Shown: positions 51,101 through 62,400 of the stretch, piece by piece
Layout of the letters: each line of letters starts with the position of its first letter
Numbering within the stretch: position 1 is the first letter of the stretch
NCBI GenBank assembly: GCA_947683625.1
Contig: CANTUR010000529.1
Coordinates: 868,001 to 932,000, forward strand
Origin: Mallotus nudiflorus
Taxonomy: Eukaryota; Streptophyta; Magnoliopsida; Malpighiales; Euphorbiaceae
Direction: 5' to 3'
Length of the DNA stretch: 64,000 nt
The notes under the pieces: generated by a model
What the model saw: only the letters and a program-made list of their open reading frames with translations
What the model was told of the DNA's origin: nothing
Databases searched by the model: none
Made by a program: the position numbers and the translations under genes

Positions 51101-51986
51101 ACAATTTCCTAGCTGAAATAACAGAAATAAGATTCTGAGGTGCTGAACTCCTATCACCAACAAACTTAAAATCTTCTTCACCAGGAATTCTAAAAGTCAC
51201 CTCCTTATTCCTGCAATCAACCACGGCAAAGTGCTGAGACAACCAATCCATTCCCAAAATAACATCGAACTCCATCACATCCAACAAAATCAAATCAGCG
51301 GGTAATTCTCTATCTCCCACGAGAACTGGACAACCAGAAAGAACAATATCGGTGTCCAAAGAATCACTCAGAGGAGTGGCAACAGACAAGGGAAAAGCCA
51401 TCCTCGAAGCTTGCCAACAAGATTTAGAAGCAAAAATGGGAGAAACAAACGAATGCGTGGCACCCGGATCAAACAAAACCAAAGCATCCAGGTAACAAAC
51501 AGAAAGAATACCTACCACGACTGCATTAGATGCCTGAGCATCCTGCTGAGTCAGATGAAAAACTCTGGCCTGGCCTCGACCTCCCTGCTGACTGGTAGAA
51601 GCCTGGCCAACACCTCGGGTACCTCCTCTAGTACCTCTACCACGACTCTGCTGTGGAACAAAATGAGTAGAACTCTGATGCTGAGCTGGTGGTAACTGAA
51701 ATGGCATGGGTGCTGCACTAGCAATCGACTGCTGTGGGAATCGCGGAATCTGCTGCTGCTGATATCCGGAATAAGGACACGATCTGGCAAAATGTCCTGT
51801 CTGCCCGCATCTGAAGCATGTCAGCGGTGTCAGATAACACGGTCCCTGATGGACTCTACCACAAGTCTGACAAACACTGGCCGCTGATCCAGAACTACGA
51901 CCACTGCTGCTGCTCGAAGCACCTGACCCAAATCTGAACGATCTACGCTGACCTCCACGACCATGTCTACTGCTCCGATGCACTCG
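48120..51986 (-). CDS. pol: gag C-terminus and pol of element E (PR-RT-RH-IN-chromodomain-like)
   Basis: 1,287 residues from the first usable start (GTG, 51983); really the continuation of gag after the TAG at 51987-51989, in the same frame. Zinc knuckle CX2CX4HX4C at residues 56-69. Aspartic protease with FDPGATHSF at 171-179 and LGMDWL at 243-248. Reverse transcriptase at about 345-520 with VFIDDILVYS. RNase H at about 648-765, with Asp655, Glu692, Asp717 and Asp760 in place. Integrase: zinc site His872, His879, Cys909 and Cys912; catalytic Asp942, Asp1003 and Glu1039 (35 residues between the last two). GPF block at about 1177. Chromodomain-like tail at 1236-1285. All catalytic residues expected for RT, RNase H and integrase are present. 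Without read-through or suppression of the TAG this part would not be made as one polyprotein. The element's products would assemble in cytoplasmic particles and integrate cDNA in the nucleus. Confidence 0.95.
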   Translation of the reverse strand, partial: RVHRSSRHGRGGQRRSFRFGSGASSSSSGRSSGSAASVCQTCGRVHQGPCYLTPLTCFRCGQTGHFARSCPYSGYQQQQIPRFPQQSIASAAPMPFQLPPAQHQSSTHFVPQQSRGRGTRGGTRGVGQASTSQQGGRGQARVFHLTQQDAQASNAVVVGILSVCYLDALVLFDPGATHSFVSPIFASKSCWQASRMAFPLSVATPLSDSLDTDIVLSGCPVLVGDRELPADLILLDVMEFDVILGMDWLSQHFAVVDCRNKEVTFRIPGEEDFKFVGDRSSAPQNLISVISARKLLKKGCQGFLALVRDTSVEKLSLTDVPVACEFPDVFPEELPGLPPHREIEFCIDVVPGITPISMTPYRMAPAELRELKEQLQELLDKGFIRPSVSPWGAPVLFVKKKDGTLRLCIDYRELNKVTVKNKYPLPRIDDLFDQLQGAQFFSKVDLRSGYHQLRISEADIPKTAFRTRYGHYEFLVMSFGLTNAPAAFMDLMNRVFRPYVDQFVVVFIDDILVYSRSMEEHVYHLRIVLQTLRDHQLYAKFSKCDFWMESVSFLGHVVSKEGIQVDPQKVEAVSEWPRPTSVTEIRSFLGLAGYYRRFVQDFSRIAAPMTRLTQKNVRFEWSEACENSFQLLKEKLTTAPVLALPNSVDKFTVYCDASRIGLGCVLMQNGRVIAYASRQLKKHEQNYPTHDLEMAAVIFALKIWRHYLYGVTCEIFTDHKSLKYIFQQRDLNLRQRRWLELLKDYDCEILYHPGKANVVADALSRKSSGSLAHIGVERRPLIQELHLMVDQGLMMKISRSGGLLAQFKVRSVLRDRIKAAQSRDPILEELAENVRAGKFTDFTLDDDGVLWISGRLCVPDVDDLREEILEEAHSTAYSVHPGVTKMYHSIRDLYWWDGLKKDVADYVAKCLTCQQVKAEHQKPSGKLQPLPIPEWKWERIAMDFVVGLPRSKDGYDSIWVIVDRLTKSAHFLPVKATYSVARLAKLYVKHIVCLHGVPVSIVSDRGSVFTSRFWQKLQEAMGTRLDFSTAFHPQTDGQSERTIQTLEDMLRMCVLDLGGSWDDHLSLVEFAYNNSYHSSIGMAPYEALYGRKCRSPLSWDEIGERALTGPEMVQDAAEKVAVIKRRLETAVSRHKSYADPRRRDVEFQIGDFVFLKVSPMKGVMRFGRKGKLAPRYIGPFEILERIGTVAYQLDLPPSMSQVHPVFHISMLRKYISDPSHVLQPDSVEVSEDLTFVEEPVAIVDFQVRQLRSKQIPMVKVLWRSDRVEEHTWETEAEMRASYPYLFPS
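51777..51818 (-). other. Gag zinc-knuckle coding segment
   Basis: Encodes CFRCGQTGHFARSC, the nucleic-acid-binding CCHC knuckle of nucleocapsid. It lies downstream of the TAG, so a product ending at that stop would lack it. Confidence 0.95.
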
Positions 51987-52871
51987 CTACTGCTGTCTCT
52001 GACTCTGCTGAGTCGAACCTCGCTGCTGACTACTCGAACCAACATGAAAACTCGAATATGGAGTAGCCTGCAATCCACTCGACTGAACTCCCAACTGGTA
52101 ATAATCAGGCATCGCTCCCTGCCTAACTAACCTCAGCTCAATCTCCTTAGCTAGCTCAATCACCGACTCGAGAGTAAGACCTGCTGTGGGCATACCAGCA
52201 AAAGCTGAACCCAAACCAGTCACATAGGTAGTAACAGCGAAATACTGATCTCGCATCAGATCCTCAGCATATCTACCCAGACGAAGGAACTCTCGGGTAT
52301 ACTCCTCTACTGATCGATCTCCGCGAGAAATACTAGTCAAACGGAGACGATAACTCAAACGAAGAGGCTCTGGACAAAATCTCCTCATGAATCGCTCTCG
52401 AAACTGAGCCCATGTCATCGTCATCATATAGGGCTGGATCATCCGAATAAACCAATCCAAAGCTGGTCCCTCGACAGACAACTCAACGATCATAATCCGC
52501 TGGTACTCGGTATGAGCAGTCCGAGTCCTAGTCTCAATCGCATGCAGAAAATCTAAAGGATCAGAAGTACCATCAAAAGCAATCCTGCCAACTCTGGCAT
52601 AGAACAAAGCTGCCTCAGGGTCAGACATACCCTGCTGATAGGCAGGCTGAACAGGCTGAACAACTGGAGGAACAGGAACATCAAAATCAGGCTCAACAGG
52701 CTCCTCGTCCTGTAACTCTCTCTGCCTACGGCGACCTGCCGCTCCTCGAGGTCTACCCCTGCCATGACCTCTACGTCTAACTGGCTGCTCAGGAGGTAAA
52801 ACCTCGTCCTGAAAAGACCCATCATCCTCGGCCTCAACGACCGGTGGAGCGACACGCGCTCGCCTCCTCAT
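51987..52871 (-). CDS. gag: gag N-terminal part of element E, ending at premature TAG
   Basis: 294 codons from ATG at 52871 (MRRRARVAPP) to TAG at 51987. The same Met block is conserved in B (15891) and C (63804), supporting this start. Residues 32-51 are Arg/Gly-rich, 66-80 Pro/Gln/Val, and about 85-240 carry the retrotransposon gag core (FDGTSDPLDFL, ALDWF, WAQFRERFMRRF). The end is Gln/Ser-rich. The stop replaces a Gln codon in a Gln run that is open in B at the same point, and lies before the zinc knuckle, not at the gag-protease border. Gag would form the particle; this truncated form would lack the nucleic-acid-binding knuckle. The ~210-nt leader between it and the primer site shows no further feature. 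Confidence 0.93.
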   Translation of the reverse strand: MRRRARVAPPVVEAEDDGSFQDEVLPPEQPVRRRGHGRGRPRGAAGRRRQRELQDEEPVEPDFDVPVPPVVQPVQPAYQQGMSDPEAALFYARVGRIAFDGTSDPLDFLHAIETRTRTAHTEYQRIMIVELSVEGPALDWFIRMIQPYMMTMTWAQFRERFMRRFCPEPLRLSYRLRLTSISRGDRSVEEYTREFLRLGRYAEDLMRDQYFAVTTYVTGLGSAFAGMPTAGLTLESVIELAKEIELRLVRQGAMPDYYQLGVQSSGLQATPYSSFHVGSSSQQRGSTQQSQRQQ

Positions 52872-53069
52872 TCTGAAAAGACAAACGGAAAGATTCAGAC
52901 AAAACAGACAACGGAGGAATAACGCTGAAAACTACAGCAAGGAATACTCATCAAGACATACTCGAACCTAATACACTGCAGTAGTCCAACAGAAAACACA
53001 ACTTTAAAACTAGGGCCACAACTCACAAAACTAAGCCCTGACACAGAACTCCACTCAGAAACGAACTTC

Positions 53070-53081
53070 GCTCTGATACCA
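53070..53081 (-). other. Primer binding site of element E (tRNA-iMet)
   Basis: TGGTATCAGAGC on the element strand, four bases inside the 5' LTR; a 12-nt match to the initiator tRNA-Met end. Confidence 0.92.
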
Positions 53082-53085
53082 ACTT

Positions 53086-55736
53086 TGTCACGACCCAAAA
53101 CAGGAGTCATGACCGGCGCTAGGGAACGGGAATTCTTTCGAATCCGGAACCCGTAGCAAGCCTAAAAATAAAATAAAAATGCAATAATAACCATAAAAAA
53201 TATAATATGCAGCGGAAAATAAAATCATAAATATTACAATATCATCCATAACAACTGGATATAATTCAAAACTCATCACATCACATATATAATCTCATAA
53301 ATGTATAATCTTTATACAAATCCAGTTTTAACATAATACATCTCTTTAAAACAAATACATAAAATCCAATACTTTAATTTACAGCTACTGCAGTGTCTAG
53401 ATAAAATAAATAAGACTCAAGTAGACAATTTACATAAAGAAGCCGGGGCGGAAGAAATCCGGCGTATCGACCTGCTACTGAGGTCTGAGGAAGTTGACTC
53501 TCCTGAAAAATAGTCAACGGAGGGGAGTCAGACCTCACTGAGTGAATTACTATAGTATATATACATACACTCTAAGTGATAATGCATACAGTCAACAATA
53601 TATGAGTAATATGTATATATACAGGCAAGTTCATACAGATGCAGAAAAATCATTTTATATATTTTGTCTGAAAATCAACTTTCATGAAGGATCACATAGA
53701 ACCCTAGAATATCGCAACCTCAGAAAAATAGTGTTAAACAACACTCTAGCCATACAGGCTCACTTATTCCAAATATATCCACTTAATCCATATGGACAGT
53801 AGACTGGCCCCGAGACACTAAGTCAACCGAGCTCCAGCAGTCTAACTGCCAGTGTGATTGGCCCCGAGACACTTGGTCAACCGAGCTCCAACAATCACAC
53901 CCACAAACCACATCTCACACATCCAATAATCATAATCAAATCGATATCCACAAATAGTCAGTAATAAAGCCTAAATACTATAGGCGTACCGGTACGTACT
54001 CGGTCCTAGTGCTGCCCACTAGGTAGCACGTTCTATTGATATCCTTCAGTAATAAATAATAAAACATTCATTCACAAAATACATGATACATGAATTTAAA
54101 TAAATCAACAATATAAACCATATATATACCGAAAATATACCAAACATAAACCAGGTATATTTTGAGTATATATACGTCAAATAAATCCAATCAAATCATG
54201 AATTAAACTAAAAATATATTTAAAAACATTTTAAATATATTTTATTAATAAAACATGTATATAATTTATTATATACCAAAAATATACCAAAAATATACTT
54301 GAATATAAATCATGTTATTTATGCATATTTAGTCAAAATAAAACATGCATTTTCTAAATCATGCATCCTAAGCATATATATATAATATAGTAACTCACCT
54401 AATGCGCTCCACGAGACAGGTCCGACGGGCCTGGTCCACTAACCCTCGGTCTCGGCGCAACTAAACAAGAAATAATTACTCAACATCAGAATAACCCTAA
54501 CAGAAATCCTAGAATTAAATCTAGAGTATTCAACACAGAATTGGAAATTAGGGTTCGACTGGATATCACGTTTTACGAGAATTCTACCGGAAATTCGGCA
54601 GAACCTCCCCTGTAAAACGGACATCTCTCTACTCAAAAGAGTAGAGCCGACCCTGCAAAGAAAATACACTTCAAAAATAACACCATAAACAATCACAACC
54701 CCTCGGTCGGACTCCAGACTACAATCTGTCGACCGGGGTCCACAAACACAGAAAATATATTCAAATATACCAAAAATATCCTTAAATCATAAAAATACAT
54801 TTTATAAATAAAAATTACATAATTGACCTTGAAACACTATAAAAATCGATTAAAACTCATTTTATTTGAAAAACCGTATATTATATATATAATTGAAAAT
54901 AATTCACGGAAAATAGTTTTAATTAGTTAAAAATACCAAATATTTTGTAGAAATCATTTTTATACCTTAAATAAATATTAAAACCAATTAAATTACATTT
55001 TTAGACAATTTAGGGTAAAATTACCAAAATACCCCTATATATATATATACCTAATTTACTTCAAAAATTCACTAAAAATCATACAATTATCCAAAATTAA
55101 TTTTCTCAACATATTTATCAATAATATCAATAATTAAACTCAATTAACCAATTAAATTCAAATAAAAACACAATTAACTTAATTTTCCAAAATCACATAA
55201 ACTTCAATAATTAAAAATAAATACTTAGAAATTCATAAAAATTCCAAATAAATTCCTATAATTCATTTCAACACCTAATTCAACCATAAACTCCAATTTC
55301 ATAATTTAAATAATTAATTTCCGAAAATTCGAAAATAATATTAAAATATTCAAAAATACCCAAAAATCCAAACAATCTCCAAAAATTCTACAAAAATTCA
55401 TACATGAAGATTAAGCTACCAGGAACAACATTTGTGAAGGAAGTTTCCATGAATCATCCAAATTGAAGCTCAAAAAAATCGAAAACCAAAAGTGGCCGAA
55501 ATATTCAACTCAAAACCTAAGCAATTCTAGACCATTTTAGCTCAAACCAAAGCTAGAATAACACTCACCGGAGCTCAAGGAGAAGATAGAGACCAGCGGT
55601 GTCGAAAACGGTGGCCGGAGGAGGGAGAAACGACGGTGACAAAATGTAGTGGTCCGGCGGCACCCACGGGAAGAAAAAGAAGAAGAAGAAGAAAAGGAAA
55701 AAGAAAGAAAAGGAAAGAGAAAGAAAAAGAAAAAGA

Positions 55737-55767
<31 letters not shown>

Positions 55768-56193
55768 GAAAAAAGAAAAAAAAATAAAATAAATTAAAAT
55801 AATTAAATAATAATAAATAATAAATTTTAATAATTTAATAATAAATAAAATAATCAAATAATAATAAATAAATAATAAAATATTAGGGTAATAATAAACC
55901 CTAATTAAATATACACACACAGGCTTTATTTAATAATTTAAAAATATGTATGAGTTCATGCAAACCCGTAAATACATTTAAAATAATTAATAATACATTG
56001 TTTACGTGGAAATTTCCCCGAAAATGAAAGTCCCGGGAAAATTTTACGTAAAATACTGAAAATAATAGACAGTAATTAAAATAGGTTTAAAATACATATT
56101 AACTCATAAAAATATCATATAAAATACAAAAATCACTGACACTGCATATCCCGGTACAGTGTAAAAATATTTTTAAAATTACGGGATATTACA
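53086..56193 (-). repeat. Right (5') LTR of element E
   Basis: 3,108 bp, near-identical to 44959-48066. As the 5' LTR it should hold the active promoter. The pyrimidine tract is at 55674-55785. The first donor-like site is at about 55570, followed downstream on the minus strand by the intact paired hairpins (54583-54647). Confidence 0.97.
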
Positions 56194-56403
56194 CCCTATT
56201 ATTTTATTATTTATTTATTAGTTTTGTTGTTATTTAATTATTTTTATTTAGTATAAATTATTAAAATATTAAATTATATGTGTGTGGTGTATATTTAATG
56301 TGTGTGATTTTATATTATTTTAATATATAGTGTAAAGTATATATATATATACATATATACATTTAATATTAAACAAATTATAAAGTTTGAAATATTAACA
56401 AGT

Positions 56404-56652
56404 GTGCCATTCGTTCTTCTTCTTCCTCTCGATCATTCCCATCGCCGTTCCACTGCTGCTACCGCCATTTTCTTGCCGTTGGTGTGCCATCCCACGTGCC
56501 ACCTCCTTCCCAAGCCTTCCTCGCCCCCAGCAGCGCCCTATTCCGACGTGTTTTGGCCGGAATTAGCTCGGGAAGCCGAAAGTGGAAGCTACGTCGTTCA
56601 TGATGTTTTCGGCCACCGTTTTCGACACCGCTGGTCTCTTTCTTCTCCTTGA
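56404..56652 (+). CDS. Candidate small leader ORF in solo LTR F (82 aa)
   Basis: A sense-strand frame in the GC-rich leader block. It shares 'IFLPLVCHPTCHLLP' and a 'VHDVFGHRF' region with the B frames although F is a separate insertion. No domain recognised; may only reflect DNA similarity. Confidence 0.22.
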   Translation: MPFVLLLPLDHSHRRSTAATAIFLPLVCHPTCHLLPKPSSPPAAPYSDVFWPELAREAESGSYVVHDVFGHRFRHRWSLSSP

Positions 56653-59499
56653 GCTCTGGAGAGTGTGATTCTAAGCTTTGTTTCACTTAAAATGGTCTTG
56701 ATTTGCTTAGGTTTCGATTTTTCAATTTCGGCCTATTAGGGTTCTTGATTTTTTTTGAACTTCAATTTAATTTATTCATGAAAAATTCCTTAACAAATGT
56801 TGTTCCCCTTAGCTTAATCTACATGTATGAATTTTTTTAGAATTTTTGGGAATTATTTTGATTTTTGGGTATTTTTGAATATTTTAATATTATTTTCTAA
56901 TTTTCGGAAATTAATTAAATAAATTATGAAATTGTGTTTTATGATAAATATAGGTGTTGAAATGAATTATAGAAATTTATTTAGAATTTTTATGAATTTC
57001 TATGTATTTATTTTGAATTTATTTAGGTTTATGTAATTTTGGAAAATTAGGTTAATTGTGTTTTTAATTGAAATTAATTAGTTAATTGAGTTTAAATATT
57101 GATATTATTAATAAATATGTTGAGAAAATTAATTTTGGACAATTATATGATTTTTGGTGAATTTTTGGAGTAATTTTAGTATATTTATATATATAGGGGT
57201 ATTTTGGTAATTTTACCCTAAATTGAATAAAAATGTAATTAAATTGGTTTTAATAATTATGTAAGGTATAAAAATGATTTCTATAAATTATTTAGTATTT
57301 TTAACTAATTAAAACTATTTTTCGTGAATTATTTTCAATTATATATATAATATACGATTTTACTAATAAAATGAGTTTTTATCGGTTTTTATTGTGTTTT
57401 AAGGTTAATTATGTAATTTCTAATTATTAAATGTATTTCTGTGATACAAGGGTATTTTTGATATTTTTATAATTGTTCTATGATTGTGGACCCCGGTTGG
57501 TAGACTGTAGTTTGGAGTCCGACCGAGGGGTTGTGGATGTGTTTCTATGTCTATTTTTCGAAGTGTGTTTCTTTGCAGGGCCGGCTCTACTCTTTGAGTA
57601 GAGAGATATCCATTTTACAGGGGAGGTTTTGTCGGATTTTTGGTAGAATTCTCGTAAAACGTGATGTCCGGTCGAACCCTAATTTTAATTTGTGTCTAAT
57701 ATTCTAGATCGAGTTTTTAGGATTTTCTGTTAAGGTTTATTCTGATGTCCATTTTTTTTTTATGTTTAGTTGCGCCGAGACCGAGGGCTAGTGGACTAGG
57801 CCCATCGGACCTATCTCGAGGAGCGCACTAAGTGTGAGTTACTATTTTATATATATATGCTCTAGGGTGCATGATTTTAGAAATATATGTTTTATTTTGA
57901 TAAAATATGCATTCATGGTTTAATAATTACTTAGGTTTATTTTGGTATATTTTTGGTATATTTTAAACTATATGCATGTTTAATTAATAAATTATTCTTA
58001 AAATGTTTTTAGGTATATTCATGGTTTATTTTGTAAATAAATTGAATTTATTTGACGTGTATATACTTGAAATATACCTGGTTTACTTTTGGTATATTTC
58101 TAGTATATATATGGTTATTGTTGCTATTACATTTAAATTAATGTATCATTTACTTTTATGAATGTATGTTTTATGTTTTAATGAAGGATATCAATAGAAC
58201 GTGCTACCTAATGGGCAGCACTAGGACCGAGTACGTACCGGTACGCTGATAGCATTTAGGCTATATTACTAACCATTTGTGGATATTGATTGGATATGAT
58301 TATTTGATGTGTGATATGATTTGGGAGTGTGATTGTTGGAGCTTGGTTGACCAAGTGTCTCGGGGCCAATCACACTAACAGTCAGACTGCTGGAGCTCGG
58401 TTGACTTAGTGTCTCAGGGCCAGTCTACTGTCCAAATGGAATAAGTGAATATATTTGGAATAAGTGAGCCTGTATGGCTAGAGTGTTGTCTAACACTACT
58501 TTGAGGTTGCGATATTCTAGGGTTCTATTTGATCCTTAATAACCAGTGGTTTTCAGACAAAACATATAAAATGATTTTATTGCATCTGTATGTAATTGCT
58601 TGTATATATACATATTATAAATATACTTTTGATTGTGTGCATTGGCATTTAGTATGCATGTATATATATTATAGTAATTCACTCAGTGAGGTCTGACTCC
58701 CCTCTATTGACCATTTTTCAGGAGAGTCTTCTTCCTCATACCTCAGTAGCAGGCTTGTACGCCGGATTTCTTCCGCCCCAACTTCTTTATGTAAACTGCT
58801 TATCTGAGTCTTGAGTTTTATTTTACAATCTAGACACTACAGTAGTTATGGTTGTTTTGGAGATTGGTGAATTGCATTTATATGAGATATGTATTTTAAG
58901 AATTTGAACTGAAACTTGTATTAAAGAGTTTATTTATATATGAGATGAGAAATTGATTTAAATTCCCTGGTGGTGGATTATTATTTTTATATTTATGATT
59001 TTATTCCGCTACACAGTATTTTATTTAATTGTGATATTATTATTATTATTGTATGATTTATTTTATTTTTAGGCTTGCTACGAGTTCCGAATTCGAAAGA
59101 ATTCCCGTTCCCTAGCGTCGGTCATGGCCCCTGTTTTGGGTCGTGACATTAATACAAACATTAAATAATAAAATTAAGGAAATTAATGAAGCTCTAATTA
59201 ATTTAAATAAATACACATACATACAATTTATTTTAGCACTTTAAAATTATATATGAGTTCATGAAAATTCATAAAACTAGTCAAAATAAATTCTATTAAA
59301 TTATTTACGTGTCAATTTCCCCGAAAATACAATTCTCAGGAAAATTTTACGTAAAGTACTTAAAATAATATAAAATAATTAAAATTAGCTTTAAACAAAT
59401 AAAAACTCTTAAAATATCATAAATATATACAAAAATTATTAACACTGCATATCCCGATGCAGTATAAAAATATTTAAAAACTCAGGATATTACATTTGC

Positions 59500-62400
59500 G
59501 CCTAGGATCCAAATAGCTCTTTTTCCTGCTAACTGTGGTCTCTAACCTGTGCTTGATCACGGCGACTTTCTCTGCAGCATCCTAAACCATCTCAGGTCCA
59601 GTCAAAGCTCTCTCACCAATCTCATCCCAACTCAGAGGGGATCTACACTTCCTTCCATACAACGCCTCATACGGTGCCATGCCAATACTGCTATGGTAGC
59701 TGTTATTATATGCAAACTCTACAAGTGGCAAATGATCATCCCAGCTACCTCCCAAATCCAGAACACATATTCTCAACATATCTTCCAATGTTTGGATCGT
59801 CCTCTCAGACTGACCATCTGTCTGAGGATGAAAAGCAGTACTAAAGTCCAACCTAGTGCCCATCGCTTCCTGTAACTTTTGCCAAAAATGAGAGGTAAAC
59901 ACTGAACCTCTATCTGACACAATGGACACAGGTACTCCATGAAGGCACACAATATGCTTCACATATAGCTTCGCCAATCTAGTTATAGAATAGGTGGCTT
60001 TCACAGGTAAGAAATGTGCAGACTTGGTCAACCTATCTACAATCACCCAGATGGAATCATATCCATCCTTAGAACGAGGCAAACCAACCACAAAATCCAT
60101 AGCTATCCTTTCCCACTTCCACTCGGGAATTGGAAGAGGCTGAAGCTTCCCAGAAGGCTTTTGATGTTCAGCTTTCACTTGCTGACACGTCAAGCACTTA
60201 GCAACATAATCAGCGACATCCTTCTTCAGTCCGTCCCACCAGTATAAATCTCTAATACTGTGGTACATCTTAGTGACACCTGGATGTATGCTATAAGCTG
60301 TAGAATGTGCTTCCTCTAGGATCTCTTCTCTCAAATCATCCACATCAGGAACACACAGTCTACCACTGATCCACAACACACCATCATCATTGAGTGTGAA
60401 ATCAGTGAACTTCCCTACTCGAACATTCTCTGTAAGCTCTTCTAGGATAAGATCTCGGCTCTAAGCTGCTTTAATCCTATCCCTCAGTACAGATCGTACC
60501 TTAAATTGAGCTAGCAGTCCACTTGACCTACTGATCTTCATCATCAGACCTTGATCCACTAACAGATGTAACTCTCGGATCAATGGTCTCCTCTCTACAC
60601 TAATGTGAGCAAGACTGCCTAAGGACTTTATACTTATGGCATCTGCTACAACATTAGCCTTGCTCGGATGATACAAAATCTCATAGTCATATTCTTTCAA
60701 TAGTTCCAACCATCTCCACTACCTTAGATTCAGATCTCTTTGCTGGAAAATGTACTTAAGGCTCTTGTGATCAGTAAAAATCTCATAAGTTACCCCATAC
60801 AGATAATGTCTCCAGATCTTAAGAGTAAAGATCACTGTAGCCATTTTAAGGTCATGTGTAGGATAGTTCTGCTCATGCTTCTTCAACTGCCTCGAAGCAT
60901 AGGCCATCACCCTACCATTATGCATTAACACACAACCAAGGCCAACTCTAGAGGCATCATAATAAACTGTGAACTTGTCCACACTATTAGGCAAAGCTAG
61001 CACTGGAGCTGTGGTCAACTTCTCCTTCAACAACTGGAAATTGTTCTCACGAGCTTCTAACCACTCAAATCTAACATTCTTTTGAGTCAAGCGAGTAATA
61101 GGGGTTGTAATTCTGGAAAAATCCTGCACAAAGTGCCTATAATACTCGACTAAACCCATAAAACTTTGAATCTCAGTAACAGAAGTCGGTCTAGGCCACT
61201 CAGACACTACCTCAATCTTCTGTGTATCAACCTGGATACCATCTTTAGACACCACGTGTCCAAGAAAAGAAACACTCTCCATCCAGAAAATCACACTTCG
61301 AGAATTTAGCATAAAGCTGATGCTCTCTCAATGTTTGTAGTACAGTCCTCAAGTGATATACATGCTCCTCCATACTCCTCGAATATACCAGTATATCATC
61401 GATGAACACTACCATAAACTAATCCACATACAGTCTGAATACCTTGTTCATCAGGTCCATAAAAAGTTGTTGGTGCATTAGTCAAACCAAAAGACATCAC
61501 CAAAAACTCATAATGGCCATATCGAGTGCGGAATGCCATTTTAGGAACATCGGCTTCATTGATTCGTAGCTAATGATAACCCGACCTCAGATCAATCTTG
61601 GAAAAGAACTATGCACCCTATAGTTGATCAAATAAGTCATCTATCCTTGGGAGAGGATACTTGTTTTTCACTATCACCTTTTTCAGCTCTCTGTAGTCAA
61701 TGCACAGTCTCAAGGTACCATCTTTCTTCTTTATAAACAGGACTGGTGCACCCCAAAGAGAAACACTATGTCTGATGAAACCCTTATCTAACAACTCTTG
61801 CAACTGCTCCTTCAACTCTTTCAACTCTACAGGGGCCATTCTATAGGGTGGCATAGATATAGGAGTAGTACTTGGAACCACATCTATACAGAACTCAATC
61901 TCTCTATGAGGTGGTAAACTTGGAAACTCCTCAGGAAAAACATCAAGAAACTCATAGGCAATAGGAACATCTATGAGTGACAACTTCTCCACTGAAGTAT
62001 CCCTGACTAATGCCAAATATCCCTAGCAACCTTTCCTCAGCAACTTCCTAGCCGTAATAGCAGAAATAAGATTCTGAGGTGCTGAACTCCTATCACCCAC
62101 AAACTTAAATTCTTCTCCACCAGGAATTCTGAAAGTCACCTCTTTATTCCAATAATCCACCATAGCATAGTGCTAAGATAACCAATCCATACTCAGAATA
62201 ACATCAAATTCCATCACATCCAATAAAATCAAGTCAGCAAACAATTCTTTATCTCCCACGAGAACTGGACAACCAAAGAGAACAATATCGGTGTCCAAGG
62301 AATCACTTAGAGGAGTGGTAACATATAAAGGAAAAGCCATCCTCGAAGCTTGCTAATAAGACTTGGAAGCAAAAACAGGAGAAACGAATGAATGTGTGGC

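Larger units (their letters stand above)
44959..56193 (-). mobile_element. Element E: young, nearly intact Tekay/Del-like chromovirus (TSD CCCTA)
   Basis: An 11,235-bp element with CCCTA at 44954-44958 and 56194-56198, two LTRs of 3,108 bp each, a purine tract, a tRNA-iMet primer site and a colinear 1,583-codon gag-pol with one TAG. By eye the LTRs differ at about eight bases plus two microsatellite length changes, roughly 0.3%. At commonly used plant rates that means an insertion in the order of one to two hundred thousand years ago (inference). It sits inside solo LTR F, in the opposite orientation. Confidence 0.97.
44643..59148 (+). mobile_element. Solo LTR F, plus orientation (TSD TTAAT), host of element E
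   Basis: The pieces 44643-44958 and 56199-59148 join to an LTR of about 3.27 kb. The start has lost three bases (TGTATCCCG instead of TGTAATATCCCG) and the end is CGTGACA. TTAAT is found at 44638-44642 and 59149-59153. No internal region of its own is present. The first donor-like site is mutated (GGAGAGTG), while TTTGCAG, hairpins, palindrome and stem-loops (about 58330-58435) are intact. Confidence 0.93.
26911..59494 (-). mobile_element. Element A: long-LTR, probably non-autonomous copy
   Basis: The left LTR is 26911-34046 (3.89 kb after removing a solo LTR), the interior 34047-37421 is only 3.4 kb, and the right LTR runs from 37422 to 59494 with large later inserts and a deletion. The assignment of the right end rests on the return of element C coding sequence at 59495 and on flanking 5-mers TCTAC and TTTGC, which fit a target duplication with two transitions. 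The first few hundred bases of the two LTRs differ by roughly 5-8% by eye, making A older than B and E. The interior keeps recognisable but badly decayed pol, and most of gag is replaced by sequence I cannot align. Confidence 0.82.
44535..59494 (-). repeat. Right LTR of element A, distal segment (interrupted by F and E)
   Basis: The pieces 44535-44642 and 59154-59494 are colinear with 33565-34046 of the left LTR and end in AGGATATTACA. The interruption is solo LTR F with TTAAT on both sides. Confidence 0.82.

Noticed and set aside
53070..53081. Initiator tRNA-Met match considered as a tRNA gene
   Set aside because: Only the terminal 12 bases are present, at the expected primer-site distance from an LTR.
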